Assembly: GCA_041060555.1 (NCBI GenBank)
Contig: JBEUDS010000028.1
Reading direction: 5' to 3' (one strand)
Source: CAUJIW01 sp963205175
GTDB lineage: Bacteria > Pseudomonadota > Alphaproteobacteria > Sphingomonadales > Sphingomonadaceae
Length of the DNA: 45,821 nt
Part shown: positions 25,073 to 33,270 of the stretch, piece after piece
Layout: each line of letters begins with the position of its first letter
Position numbering within the stretch: position 1 is the stretch's first letter
Made by a program: the position numbers and the translations under genes
The notes under the pieces: generated by a model
Database searches by the model: none
Seen by the model: only the letters and a program-made list of their open reading frames with translations
What the model was told of the DNA's origin: nothing

Positions 25073-25110
25073 TAAAATGAACCGCGCGCCGCCTTTCGGG
25101 CGACGCGCGG
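25073..25110 (-). terminator. terminator of the PEP-CTERM gene
   Basis: On the reverse strand CCGCGCG (25110-25104) pairs with CGCGCGG (25088-25082). An inner CGCC/GGCG stem extends it after one mismatch, and TTCATTTTA follows (25081-25073). It begins 46 bases after the stop of the PEP-CTERM gene and separates that gene from the phosphatase transcript. Confidence 0.6.
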
Positions 25111-25155
25111 CAGACATTAAGCTCTATGTGCAGTAAGGCTTATTCGAGCGTCTGC

Positions 25156-26355
25156 TCAGCGCTTGCGACGCCGCGACAAACCAGCCAGACCAACCAGACC
25201 CAAGCCGATCATGGCCCAGGCGGCCGGTTCCGGCACTTCATTGACGACGAAACGCAACGTGAACTGGCTGACATCGCCGAGCTGTGTCGGATCGATGAAA
25301 TAGGTCAGGTTGAACTTCGCCAGATCCTCGATGCTGTCCACACCAGCCAGACAGGGTGTGCCCGGCGCCGCGGTTGCGCACAGACCGGCCCCCGAAGACA
25401 ACAGCAGCGCCGCTTCAAGTGCCTCCAGGCTGTCATATTGCGTGCCACCGTTACCATCGGCGATGACGCCGACCACGCCGTCGACCAATGACCGGTTCTG
25501 AATCCATTTGCCCGACGAGGCGTCCCAATGGGCGACCAGCACGGCATCGGTGTCGGGATTCCCGTCGCTGTCGTAGAAATAGCCGTTCGGCACCGTCGAA
25601 TAGGACAACAGGTTTCCGAACAGCGCCTCATAGGCCCCGAACATGCCCAGCGACCGGATATCGTCCTCGCCCACCAGCTCAAGCTGATAACCGGACCGAT
25701 TGACGTTGTCGAAATAGCCCGGCAGCGGATGCACCTCGTCCACCTCGCCGAACAGGCCGGCCGCGAACAGTGCACTGAGCTGGTTGTTGTGTGGTTGGGC
25801 ACCAAAATCGACAAACCGCAGGCCATCGCCACTGGCGGACTTCTCGAACCCGGCCCCTACCCCATAGCCAAGCTGGATGGTGAACTTGTCCAGGACGCCG
25901 CCCGTGTCGTTGCCATACTTCTGGAACACGCGGTACAAACCGTCGTTGTCGGTCGTCGAAATGATGCTGCCATCATAGTTGAAAACCAGATCGATCGCCT
26001 CATGGCCGGTCCGGTTGAGCTTGAAGCGCTTGCCGCTCTGGCGCTCGCTGTTACAGCTGGCGGCGCTCGACGCCATGATGCAGTTGTCAACGTCGCCATT
26101 GCTGCCTGACGACGGCGCGCCATTGACCACTTTCAGACCCGGCGAGTCGGTTTCGTCCAGATCGAACACGACAGAGCCACTGGTGACTGCGGCCGCGTCC
26201 GGCACCGCCCTGTCATAGATATAGCTCGCGCCATCGGCATCGACGGTCACGACATTGCTCTGGTTCCACCCGGTGATGGCGCCAGCCAAGGCGGTCTGCG
26301 CGATGGCAATGGTGATCAGCGACGTCGCGGTCGCCAGACCTAGTGTTTTCAACAT
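25156..26355 (-). CDS. PEP-CTERM sorting-signal surface protein
   Basis: The 399-residue exported protein has a signal peptide (MLKTLGLATATSLITIAIA, cleavage near ALA-GA) and ends in a complete PEP-CTERM tripartite signal: VPEP, a hydrophobic segment AAWAMIGLGLVGLAGL and the basic SRRRKR. Such tails are recognised by an exosortase, associated with exopolysaccharide and surface assembly; no exosortase is in this window. The body has Cys pairs (CIMASSAASC, CATAAPGTPC) and Asp/Gly/Asn-rich beta-like sequence, with no enzyme motif I recognise. ATG 26355 has GGGG eight bases upstream; ATG 26361 would add two residues. A sigma-54-type promoter lies upstream. Confidence 0.88.
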   Translation of the reverse strand: MLKTLGLATATSLITIAIAQTALAGAITGWNQSNVVTVDADGASYIYDRAVPDAAAVTSGSVVFDLDETDSPGLKVVNGAPSSGSNGDVDNCIMASSAASCNSERQSGKRFKLNRTGHEAIDLVFNYDGSIISTTDNDGLYRVFQKYGNDTGGVLDKFTIQLGYGVGAGFEKSASGDGLRFVDFGAQPHNNQLSALFAAGLFGEVDEVHPLPGYFDNVNRSGYQLELVGEDDIRSLGMFGAYEALFGNLLSYSTVPNGYFYDSDGNPDTDAVLVAHWDASSGKWIQNRSLVDGVVGVIADGNGGTQYDSLEALEAALLLSSGAGLCATAAPGTPCLAGVDSIEDLAKFNLTYFIDPTQLGDVSQFTLRFVVNEVPEPAAWAMIGLGLVGLAGLSRRRKR

Positions 26356-26675
26356 GGTCATTACCCCAGTACTGGTTATCGAGCGACGCTCTGACGGGCG
26401 CCGTGCTTTGTTACGGAGCAAGAACCATGCCGCGCTGGGCGCGTCCTTTAGATTCAATACGGTAACGACTCAATCGTCATGGGTACATGTGTTCTTATAT
26501 TAGAATATGTAAAACTTTTCGACAGTCCGACTGCGATATCCGGCTTGTCGAGAACCAGCCGGCTACCATGACCAGGCAGCAGTTCTCCGCGGCAGCGGCT
26601 CAGTGGCGGAATCTCGAAGGGAAACGGCAATCTGACGGCAGCGCCAGTGTGCCCGTCAGGCATGATCGCCGGCGA
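26356..26675. other. 320-base non-coding region between the PEP-CTERM gene and tRNA-Glu
   Basis: I see no gene in this stretch. It contains the sigma-54 promoter match at 26417-26432 and an A+T-rich segment at about 26490-26518 with the small inverted repeat TTCT-TATATT-AGAA (26493-26506). The segment adjoining the tRNA is G+C-rich. The region would carry upstream activator sites if the PEP-CTERM gene is activated by an enhancer-binding protein. Confidence 0.6.
26417..26432 (-). promoter_or_regulatory. sigma-54 (RpoN) promoter of the PEP-CTERM gene
   Basis: Reverse-strand bases 26432-26417 read CGGCATGGTTCTTGCT. Compared with the RpoN consensus TGGCACGNNNNTTGCW, ten of twelve fixed positions match, including the essential GG and GC with correct spacing. 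The predicted start near 26406 gives a leader of about 50 bases to ATG 26355. PEP-CTERM genes in other bacteria are known to be linked to the sigma-54-dependent PrsK/PrsR system, which supports the assignment. Confidence 0.65.
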
Positions 26676-26751
26676 TGGCGCCCCGTAGGGGAATCGAACC
26701 CCTGTTTCAGCCGTGAGAGGGCCGCGTCCTAGGCCGCTAGACGAACGGGGC
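26676..26751 (-). tRNA. tRNA-Glu (anticodon CTC)
   Basis: The reverse strand folds into a complete cloverleaf. The acceptor GCCCCGT/ACGGGGC encloses a D-arm GTCTAGCGGCCTAGGAC, an anticodon stem CGGCC/GGCTG with loop CTCTCAC, and a T-arm AGGGG-TTCGATT-CCCCT. The discriminator is G and CCA is encoded (26678-26676). The loop gives anticodon CTC, reading GAG. The GTCTAGC D-arm and loop context are typical of tRNA-Glu. Confidence 0.95.
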
Positions 26752-26771
26752 GCAGCCAGGAGAGAGGTGCG

Positions 26772-26800
26772 CGGATACGGCCTTGGGACGATGCTGTCAA
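26772..26800 (-). promoter_or_regulatory. tRNA-Glu promoter overlapping the dipeptidase stop codon
   Basis: On the reverse strand TTGACA (26800-26795) is followed after 17 bases by TATCCG (26777-26772). Transcription would begin near 26765, about 14 bases before the tRNA. The -35 contains the TGA stop of the dipeptidase gene (26799-26797), so the two functions share bases. Confidence 0.5.
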
Positions 26801-27972
26801 GCGTCGGGCAGACTTTCGGCAAACAATTTGACGGCGTTGCCGCCCATCACCTTGCCGAGGTCTGCCTCCGACAGGCCGGCATCCAGCAGTGCCTGGGTCA
26901 GCGCCGCCAGATGCGCGGCGTCGAACGGCGCGGCGACGGCGCCGTCCCAGTCCGAGCCCAGCGCCACATGGTCGATGCCGACCCGGTCGCGGACATAGAG
27001 GATGGCGCGGGCAATACCCGCCGGCGTGGCGTCACAGACGGCGGTGTCCCAGAAGCCGATAGCGATCAGCCCGCCGGTGGCAGCCACGCCGTCGATCTCG
27101 GCATCGGTCAGGTTGCGGTTGTTGTCACAGGTGCCCTTGACACCACCGTGGGAGTAGACCACCGGCCGCGTCGCCATTGCCAGCACCTCGGCGATGGCGG
27201 CATGACTGGCGTGGGCGATGTCGATGACGAGCCGCCGGCGTTCCATCTCGGCGACCACCTGGCGGCCGAACGGCGTCAGGCCGTGCTTGGCGATACCATG
27301 CACCGAGCCCGCGACTTCGTTGTCGAAGAAATGCGCCAGGCCGAGCATGCGGAACCCAGCCTGGTCGAGGCGGTCGAGATTGTCGAGCCGGCCTTCCAGG
27401 TTCTGCAACCCCTCCACCGACAGCAATCCGCCAGTGACCGCCCTTCCCGCCGCCCGGTCGGCCAGCAACGCGGCCAGATCGGCCCGCGTCCGGATGACCC
27501 GCAACCGCCCCTGCGAGCGCGCGGCGAAGCGGTCCAGTTTCTCGGCATGATAGAGCGAGCGTTGCAGCAGCGAGTGCCAGGTGCGGACCGGCTGCAACTG
27601 CGCCATCACCAGCGGCGTGATGTTGTCGGTGTCGCCGCCGTTATTCTCGTAGTTCTGGTTCCTGGGCGTCTTGGTGACGGAGGAGAATACCTGCAGCGCG
27701 ATATTACCCCGCTCCAGCCGCGCCAGATCGATATGGCCGTGGTCGTGCCCGATCACCAGGTCGCGCCGCCACAGCAGCGGATCGGCGTGCAGGTCGACGA
27801 TGACCAGCTGTTTGTGCAACGTCGCACTGTCCGGTCGCAGCGCCGGCAACGGGTGGTCCAGCACGGGGTTCATGCGTGCATCGACCCAGCCCGGCCCGAC
27901 GCTGACCAGGCCGATAACCCCGATCAACGCCAACGCCCCCAGCGCGATCAGCCCGCGACGAAACCAGACCAT
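26797..27972 (-). CDS. membrane-anchored dipeptidase, peptidase family M19
   Basis: The 391-residue protein has an N-terminal signal-anchor (RGLIALGALALIGVIGLVSVG), so it is probably exported or held on the periplasmic face. The M19 (renal dipeptidase) zinc site is visible: VDLHADPLL, GLLSVEGLQNLEG, LAHFFDNEVAG, the VIDIAHASHA helix, SHGGVKGTCDNNRNLTD, and HVALGSDWDG. The family cleaves dipeptides, often with D-residues. GGGGAGG six bases before the ATG fixes the start. It lies 86 bases after gshA on the same strand and may be co-transcribed. Confidence 0.9.
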   Translation of the reverse strand: MVWFRRGLIALGALALIGVIGLVSVGPGWVDARMNPVLDHPLPALRPDSATLHKQLVIVDLHADPLLWRRDLVIGHDHGHIDLARLERGNIALQVFSSVTKTPRNQNYENNGGDTDNITPLVMAQLQPVRTWHSLLQRSLYHAEKLDRFAARSQGRLRVIRTRADLAALLADRAAGRAVTGGLLSVEGLQNLEGRLDNLDRLDQAGFRMLGLAHFFDNEVAGSVHGIAKHGLTPFGRQVVAEMERRRLVIDIAHASHAAIAEVLAMATRPVVYSHGGVKGTCDNNRNLTDAEIDGVAATGGLIAIGFWDTAVCDATPAGIARAILYVRDRVGIDHVALGSDWDGAVAAPFDAAHLAALTQALLDAGLSEADLGKVMGGNAVKLFAESLPDA

Positions 27973-28058
27973 GCCATGCCTCCCCGACGACGCCTGTCGC
28001 GCAGGCGCCCCTGCCCCTGCCTGCGAGGCTAATGCGGTTCAGTCGAACGAGATAGGGG

Positions 28059-29429
28059 TCAGAAGCTTTCGGCGGGGAAAATATGGCGAATATCGCCACC
28101 CCATCGGCCGTGATAGTCCGTCAGCAGCCGTTCGGCCGGGGTGACGCCACTGTCGGCGATCTCCCGCAATTCGTCCAGGAAGCCCTGCTCGTCGAGGCCG
28201 GTGGCGTTCAGTCGCGCACGGTTCTTCAGGCCCTGCGCGGCGATGTCAATCATGCGGCGGGCGACGTCCTGCAGCGTGCCGTCGCGGAACGGCACCTTGA
28301 GGCCGAGCCGCGGCACATCGCGGCGCAAGGCGTCGTGTTCGTCGTGGGTCCAGTCCTTCACCAGATCCCAGGCGGCGTCGAGCGCACCTGTGTCGTAGAG
28401 CAGGCCCACCCACAGCGCCGGCAGCGCGCAGATACGGCGCTGCGGGCCGGCGTCGGCACCGCGCATTTCCAGGAATGTCTTGAGGCGGACCTCCGGGAAG
28501 GCGGTGGACAGATGATCCACCCAGTCCGACAGACGGGGCTTCTCGCCCGGCAGCGCCGGCAGACGACCGGCAAGGAAGTCCCTGAACGACTGGCCGGCGG
28601 CATCGATATAGCGGCCGTCGCGATAGACGAAGTACATCGGCACATCGAGCATATAGTCGGCGTAGCGCTCGAAACCGAAACCGTCCTCGAACACGAACGG
28701 CAACATCCCGGTGCGATCCGGATCGGTATCGGTCCAGATATGGCTGCGGTAGCTCAGATAGCCGTTGGGCCTGCCTTCGGTGAACGGCGAGTTGGCGAAC
28801 AGCGCCGTCGCCACCGGCTGCAGCGCCAGACTAACACGGAACTTCTGCACCATGTCGGCTTCGGAGCCGAAGTCCAGGTTTACCTGCACGGTACAGGTGC
28901 GGAACATCATGTCGAGGCCGAGCGAGCCCACCTTCGGCATGTAGTTGCGCATGATGGTGTAGCGCCCCTTGGGCATCACCGGCATGTCAGCGCGTCGCTG
29001 GTTGGGGATGAAGCCATGGCCAAGGAAGCCAAGACCGAACGCCTTGCCCAGCGTCGCGCACTCGTCGAGGTGGCTGGTGATCTCGGCGCAGGTCTGGTGG
29101 ACGGTCTCCAGTGGCGCACCAGACAGTTCCAGCTGGCCGCCCGGCTCCAGGCTGACCGAGGCCCCGCCCTTCTTGAGGGCGATCACGTTGTCGCCCTCAA
29201 GGATCGGCTGCCAGCCGAAGCGTCCCAGACCGTCAAGAACGTCGCGGATGCCCCCCGGCTCGGCGTAGGTCGGCGGCGCCAGATCGGCACGGCGATAGAC
29301 GAACTTCTCGTGCTCGGTGCCCAGCCGCCAGCGATCCGCCGGCTTCGAACCGGACGCCAGATAGGCCACCAAGTCGTCGCGCGACTCGATGGTCGGTTCG
29401 TCCTGCTGGTCATCCTCCCGAGTACTCAT
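28059..29429 (-). CDS. gshA: glutamate-cysteine ligase
   Basis: The 456-residue product matches the alphaproteobacterial/plant-type glutamate-cysteine ligase, the first step of glutathione synthesis. Recognisable segments are RLGTEHEKFVYRR, SVSLEPGGQLELSGAPLETVHQT, FLGHGFIPNQRRADMPVMPKGRY, MMFRTCTVQVNLDFGSEADM and FLEMRGADAGPQRRICALPALWVGLLYD. I chose MSTREDD; the frame allows 28 extra residues (from 29513) that are not domain-like. The Shine-Dalgarno is weak. rsmE lies 103 bases upstream on the same strand. Confidence 0.94.
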   Translation of the reverse strand: MSTREDDQQDEPTIESRDDLVAYLASGSKPADRWRLGTEHEKFVYRRADLAPPTYAEPGGIRDVLDGLGRFGWQPILEGDNVIALKKGGASVSLEPGGQLELSGAPLETVHQTCAEITSHLDECATLGKAFGLGFLGHGFIPNQRRADMPVMPKGRYTIMRNYMPKVGSLGLDMMFRTCTVQVNLDFGSEADMVQKFRVSLALQPVATALFANSPFTEGRPNGYLSYRSHIWTDTDPDRTGMLPFVFEDGFGFERYADYMLDVPMYFVYRDGRYIDAAGQSFRDFLAGRLPALPGEKPRLSDWVDHLSTAFPEVRLKTFLEMRGADAGPQRRICALPALWVGLLYDTGALDAAWDLVKDWTHDEHDALRRDVPRLGLKVPFRDGTLQDVARRMIDIAAQGLKNRARLNATGLDEQGFLDELREIADSGVTPAERLLTDYHGRWGGDIRHIFPAESF

Positions 29430-29532
29430 GGCCGCCAGCCCTAGTAGAGAAATATTTCGAACACAAGGCGGTGTTGCCAACGCATTGTCCATCCAATGAG
29501 AACGGACAGTCACGCGCCGTCACGTCCGGCAA

Positions 29533-30294
29533 TCACCCGTTCCAGTCGCCGACCAGGGCCTGCCACAGGCTGATGGCGGCCACCGCCGCCGTGTCGGCGC
29601 GCAGGACGCGCGGCCCCAGCGACACGCCGGTCGCCCGGTCTAGGCGCCGGATCCGCTCGCGTTCAGCGTCGGTGAACCCGCCCTCCGGTCCGATCAGGAT
29701 GGCGCTGGGGCGGTCGCGCTGCCAGCCGGCGACGGCATCAGTGAACGCGACACCGCCGGTCTCGTCGCAGAACAGCAACTGGCGATCCCCGGGCCAGGCG
29801 GCGAGCAACGCATCGAGCGATTGCGGCTCGGCCAGTTCGGGTACTGCGGTGCGGCCGCATTGCTCGGCGGCCTCCACCATATGGGCGCGCAAGCGGTCTG
29901 TCGGCACCCGCTCGACGATGGTGCGCCGGGTGATGACGGGGAACAGTCGGTCGACGCCCAGCTCGCAGGCCTTTTCGGCGATCCAGTCGATCCGGCCCTT
30001 CTTGATCGGCGCGAACAGCAGCCACAGATCCGGCACCGACTCGCGCGGCCGCAACAAGCGGGAGACGCCCAGCACCGCCTGCTTGCGATGCGGATCAAGA
30101 ATGGCCGCCGCCCACTCGCCACTGCGGCCGTCGAACAGTGCCACCTCGTCGCCGGCGGTCCGGCGCATCACCTCGATCAGGTAATGGCTGGCCTCGCGGG
30201 ACAGGGTGAGTTGCACGCCCGCCGCCAGCGTCTCGGGAACGAACAGACGAATGGAGGGCGAGGCCAGGGAGGGCGAATCCGGGGTAGACGTCAT
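29533..30294 (-). CDS. rsmE: 16S rRNA m3U1498 methyltransferase RsmE
   Basis: The 253-residue SPOUT methyltransferase has an N-terminal PUA-like part (RLFVPETLAAGVQLTLSREASHYLIEVMR) and the C-terminal knot that binds S-adenosylmethionine: PIKKGRIDWIAEKACELGV, LIGPEGGFTDAERERI and SLGPRVLRADTAAVAAI. It methylates U1498 of 16S rRNA. The start at 30294 fits the domain; the frame runs 29 codons further without homology. It is divergent from ubiA across 125 bases. Confidence 0.94.
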   Translation of the reverse strand: MTSTPDSPSLASPSIRLFVPETLAAGVQLTLSREASHYLIEVMRRTAGDEVALFDGRSGEWAAAILDPHRKQAVLGVSRLLRPRESVPDLWLLFAPIKKGRIDWIAEKACELGVDRLFPVITRRTIVERVPTDRLRAHMVEAAEQCGRTAVPELAEPQSLDALLAAWPGDRQLLFCDETGGVAFTDAVAGWQRDRPSAILIGPEGGFTDAERERIRRLDRATGVSLGPRVLRADTAAVAAISLWQALVGDWNG

Positions 30295-30419
30295 GGCGGT
30301 CCGGCACGTTCTGCCGCCGCACACTGAGCGGCCGGCTGCTTGACAAGGAACAGGCCGACGGCGTTGATGCGCCGGCAGCATTGTCCGAGCGTTAGCACGA
30401 GCCGGGAGCAGGACGCCAG

Positions 30420-31322
30420 ATGACCGACACCACCACGCCGGACGCCGTCCGCGGCAGCTGGGTCGAGCGGATGCCGGCCGGCTGGCGGCCGTATCTGAGA
30501 CTGTCGCGTCTTGACCGGCCGATCGGCACCTGGCTGCTGCTGTGGCCGTGCTGGTGGTCGCTGACGCTGGCGGCCCGCGCCAGTGGCGCCATGTGGCCCG
30601 ACGTGTGGCTGCTCCTGTTGTTCGGCATCGGTGCCATCGCCATGCGCGGCGCCGGCTGCACCTACAACGACATCGTCGATCGCGATATCGACGCCAGGGT
30701 GGAGCGTACCCGCAACCGGCCGCTGGCCGCCGGACTCGTGAGCGTGCGCCAGGCCTGGGGCTGGCTGTTCGCCCAGTGCCTCATCGGCTTCCTGGTGTTG
30801 CTTTGCCTCGAGCCGATGGCACAACTGGTGGCGCTGACGGCACTGGCCCTGGTGGCTGCCTACCCGTTCATGAAGCGCATCACCTGGTGGCCGCAAGCCT
30901 GGCTTGGCCTCACCTTCAACTGGGGCGCGCTGGTGGGCTGGGCCGCCGTTACCGGCACCCTTCCCCTGCCCGCGCTGCTGCTGTACGCCGCCGGCGTGTT
31001 CTGGACCCTGGGTTACGACACCGTCTACGCCCTGCAGGACATCGAGGACGACGTACTGGCCGGCGTCAAGTCGAGCGCCCGCCGGCTGGGCGATGCGGCC
31101 CGGCCGGGCATCGCCGCCTTTTATCTGATCGCCGGGCTGCTGATGCTGGCATGCCTGATCGCCATGGGCTCGTCCACCTGGTGGCTGGCCTTGCCGGCAC
31201 TCGCGCATCTGGGCTGGCAGGTCTGGCGGCTTCAACCGGCCGACGGCCCCGCCTGCCTGCGCCTGTTCCGCGCCAACCGCGAGACCGGACTGCTGTTCTG
31301 GATCGCCTGCCTGCTGGCCTGA
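30420..31322 (+). CDS. ubiA: 4-hydroxybenzoate polyprenyltransferase
   Basis: The 300-residue integral membrane enzyme attaches the polyprenyl tail to 4-hydroxybenzoate in ubiquinone synthesis. Several hydrophobic helices are visible, along with both Asp-rich motifs that bind magnesium-diphosphate: NDIVDRDIDARVERTRNRPL and the second motif DIEDDVLAGVKSSARRLG. RLDRPIGTWLLLWPCWWSL is typical of the N-terminus. AGGA lies six bases before ATG 30420. Confidence 0.95.
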   Translation: MTDTTTPDAVRGSWVERMPAGWRPYLRLSRLDRPIGTWLLLWPCWWSLTLAARASGAMWPDVWLLLLFGIGAIAMRGAGCTYNDIVDRDIDARVERTRNRPLAAGLVSVRQAWGWLFAQCLIGFLVLLCLEPMAQLVALTALALVAAYPFMKRITWWPQAWLGLTFNWGALVGWAAVTGTLPLPALLLYAAGVFWTLGYDTVYALQDIEDDVLAGVKSSARRLGDAARPGIAAFYLIAGLLMLACLIAMGSSTWWLALPALAHLGWQVWRLQPADGPACLRLFRANRETGLLFWIACLLA

Positions 31323-31918
31323 GCCGCGCGCCACGAGGTCATTTCCCGCACGCGCTTCATCCCTGCTGACGGCACAGACAGGCGCCGATTCGCCCTGATT
31401 TCGTCTCGACACCGTTCCAACCCGTTGAACCAGTGGTTGAACCGGGCAAGTTTGCGCCGGCTTGGCGGCAACATTATTGCAATTTTAAGCTTAAAACGAA
31501 AAAAGATGCTATTAGCAAATTTATTCATTTCCTGTTCAGGGGTTTTCTGCCAAATGGGGTCGCGCGGTTGTTAACGCACGCGGGCCGATCGAGAACAAAA
31601 CAGTTGTTGCGTATCGAGTACGGTCGGTTTCGTGATACTCACTCTCAACTGCTGCCGGTGTGCACCGGGCTCAAGCGCGACGGGTCGAAATCCCCCTCAA
31701 CCCCTTCGGGTCGGCGCGCAATTTAGTCCACGCACCCGGCGCTTTGGGAAGCCGGCCGCAGGCGATCAGTACGAGAAGCATCCCCCCTCCTGACTTCTCC
31801 ATTGATCATCCTGCGGCCGGCATCTCGGCGCCCCGACCGCCAAGGCGCCTTGTCGCCGCCGGGCATCTGACCTTGCAGGGCCTTTGACCTCGTCCCGCCG
31901 ATCCCCTATCCACGGTTC
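31323..31918. other. 596-base non-coding region with an A+T-rich core
   Basis: I see no convincing gene between ubiA and pmbA. Notable elements are a TTGAACCAGTGGTTGAACC segment (31425-31443) with inverted AACCA/TGGTT arms, a strongly A+T-rich tract at about 31470-31560 containing the perfect 14-bp palindrome TTTTAAGCTTAAAA (31483-31496), and a CCGGTG-TG-CACCGG inverted repeat (about 31653-31666). Short frames across it have unusual composition and no domain. A small RNA or complex regulatory region is possible, but the sequence alone does not show it. Confidence 0.5.
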
Positions 31919-33265
31919 ATGTTGACCATCGATACTGCTCTCGATCGCCTTGGCGATCTCGTCACGCGCGCCCGCGCCGCCGGTGCCACCGCCGCCGATG
32001 CCCTGCTCGTCGGTTCCAGTTCCATCAGCGCCCAGGTGCGGCTCGGCAAGCTGGAAGACCTCGATCGCTCGGAGGGCCAGGAAATCGGCCTGCGGGTGTT
32101 CATCGGCCAGCAGGTCGCCAGTGTCTCGACGTCCGACTTCTCGACCGCCGGCTTCGACAATCTTGTCGAGCGGGTCATCGCCATGGCGCGCATGGCCCCG
32201 GCCGAGCCTTATGCCGGACTCGCGCCGGAAGAGCTGCTGCTGCGCGCGCCCCTGCCCGATCTCGACCTCCATGACCCCACCATGCCGGCGGCGGATCAAC
32301 TGATCCACGAGGCCCTGGCGACCGAGGACGCCGCACGCGCGGTGCCGGGCGTCACCAACTCCGAGGGTGGCGCTGCCAGCGCCGGCCACTCGCTGGTCGC
32401 CATCGCCACCTCGCATGGCGTCCACGCCGGCTACGTCAGTTCCTCGTTCAGCCGCTCGGCGACCGTGGTCGCGGCCGGCAACGACGGTATGGAGCGCGAC
32501 TATGACTATCATGTCGCGCGCTATCACGCCGACCTCGAGTCGCCCGAGACCATCGGACAGCGCGCCGGCGCGCGAACCGTGCGCCGGCTGAACCCGGTCA
32601 AGCTGAAGTCGCAGACCATGCCAGTGGTGTTCGATCCGCGTGTCGCCAGTGGCCTCGTCAGCCACCTGATAGGTGCCATCACCGGGTCGTCGATCGCCCG
32701 CAAATCCAGCTTCCTGCTGGACCGCCGGGGGACGGCGGTGTTCGCGCCGGGCATTTTCCTGCGCGAGGAGCCGCACCGCGTCCGTGGCCTGCGCTCCCGC
32801 CCGATGGACGCCGAAGGGCTGCCGACCCGCGAGCGCGCGATCATCGAGGACGGCGTACTGACCACCTGGCTGATGGAGACCGCCTCCGCCCGCCAGCTTG
32901 GCGAACAACCCACGGGTCATGCCTCGCGCGGCACTTCCGGCCCGCCCGGCGTGTCGGTGAGCAACCTGGTGCTGGCGCCGGGCAAGACCAGCCGCGCCGA
33001 CATGCTGGCGGCCATTCCCAACGGCGTCTATGTCACCGAGCTGATCGGCATGGGCGTTAACGGCGTCACCGGCGACTACAGCCGGGGTGCCGCCGGCTTC
33101 CTGATCGAGAATGGCGAGCTGACGCGACCGGTGGCCGAAGTCACCATCGCGTCCAATCTCAAGGAGATGTTCGCGACCCTGAGCCCTGCCGACGATCTGG
33201 AGCGCCGCTACGGCATCGACTCGCCGTCGCTGCTGGTGCCGGCGATGACGGTCGCAGGCAACTGA
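31919..33265 (+). CDS. pmbA: TldE/PmbA metalloprotease-like protein
   Basis: The 448-residue protein matches the PmbA/TldE subunit of the TldD-TldE protease, which processes modified peptides such as microcins and degrades unfolded peptides. Supporting segments are EGQEIGLRVFIGQQVASVSTSD, VVFDPRVASGLVSHLIGAITGSSIARKSSF, MGVNGVTGDYSRGAAGFLIENGEL and PVAEVTIASNLKEMF. TldE lacks the zinc HExxxH motif carried by TldD, and none is present here; TldD is not in the window. No clear Shine-Dalgarno precedes ATG 31919. The CysQ-like gene follows six bases after the stop. Confidence 0.92.
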   Translation: MLTIDTALDRLGDLVTRARAAGATAADALLVGSSSISAQVRLGKLEDLDRSEGQEIGLRVFIGQQVASVSTSDFSTAGFDNLVERVIAMARMAPAEPYAGLAPEELLLRAPLPDLDLHDPTMPAADQLIHEALATEDAARAVPGVTNSEGGAASAGHSLVAIATSHGVHAGYVSSSFSRSATVVAAGNDGMERDYDYHVARYHADLESPETIGQRAGARTVRRLNPVKLKSQTMPVVFDPRVASGLVSHLIGAITGSSIARKSSFLLDRRGTAVFAPGIFLREEPHRVRGLRSRPMDAEGLPTRERAIIEDGVLTTWLMETASARQLGEQPTGHASRGTSGPPGVSVSNLVLAPGKTSRADMLAAIPNGVYVTELIGMGVNGVTGDYSRGAAGFLIENGELTRPVAEVTIASNLKEMFATLSPADDLERRYGIDSPSLLVPAMTVAGN

Positions 33266-33270
33266 CGACC

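Noticed and set aside
31433..31887. Two short forward frames in the gap before pmbA
   Set aside because: They have low-complexity or atypical composition, lack ribosome-binding sites and start in A+T-rich non-coding sequence. No homology is recognisable.
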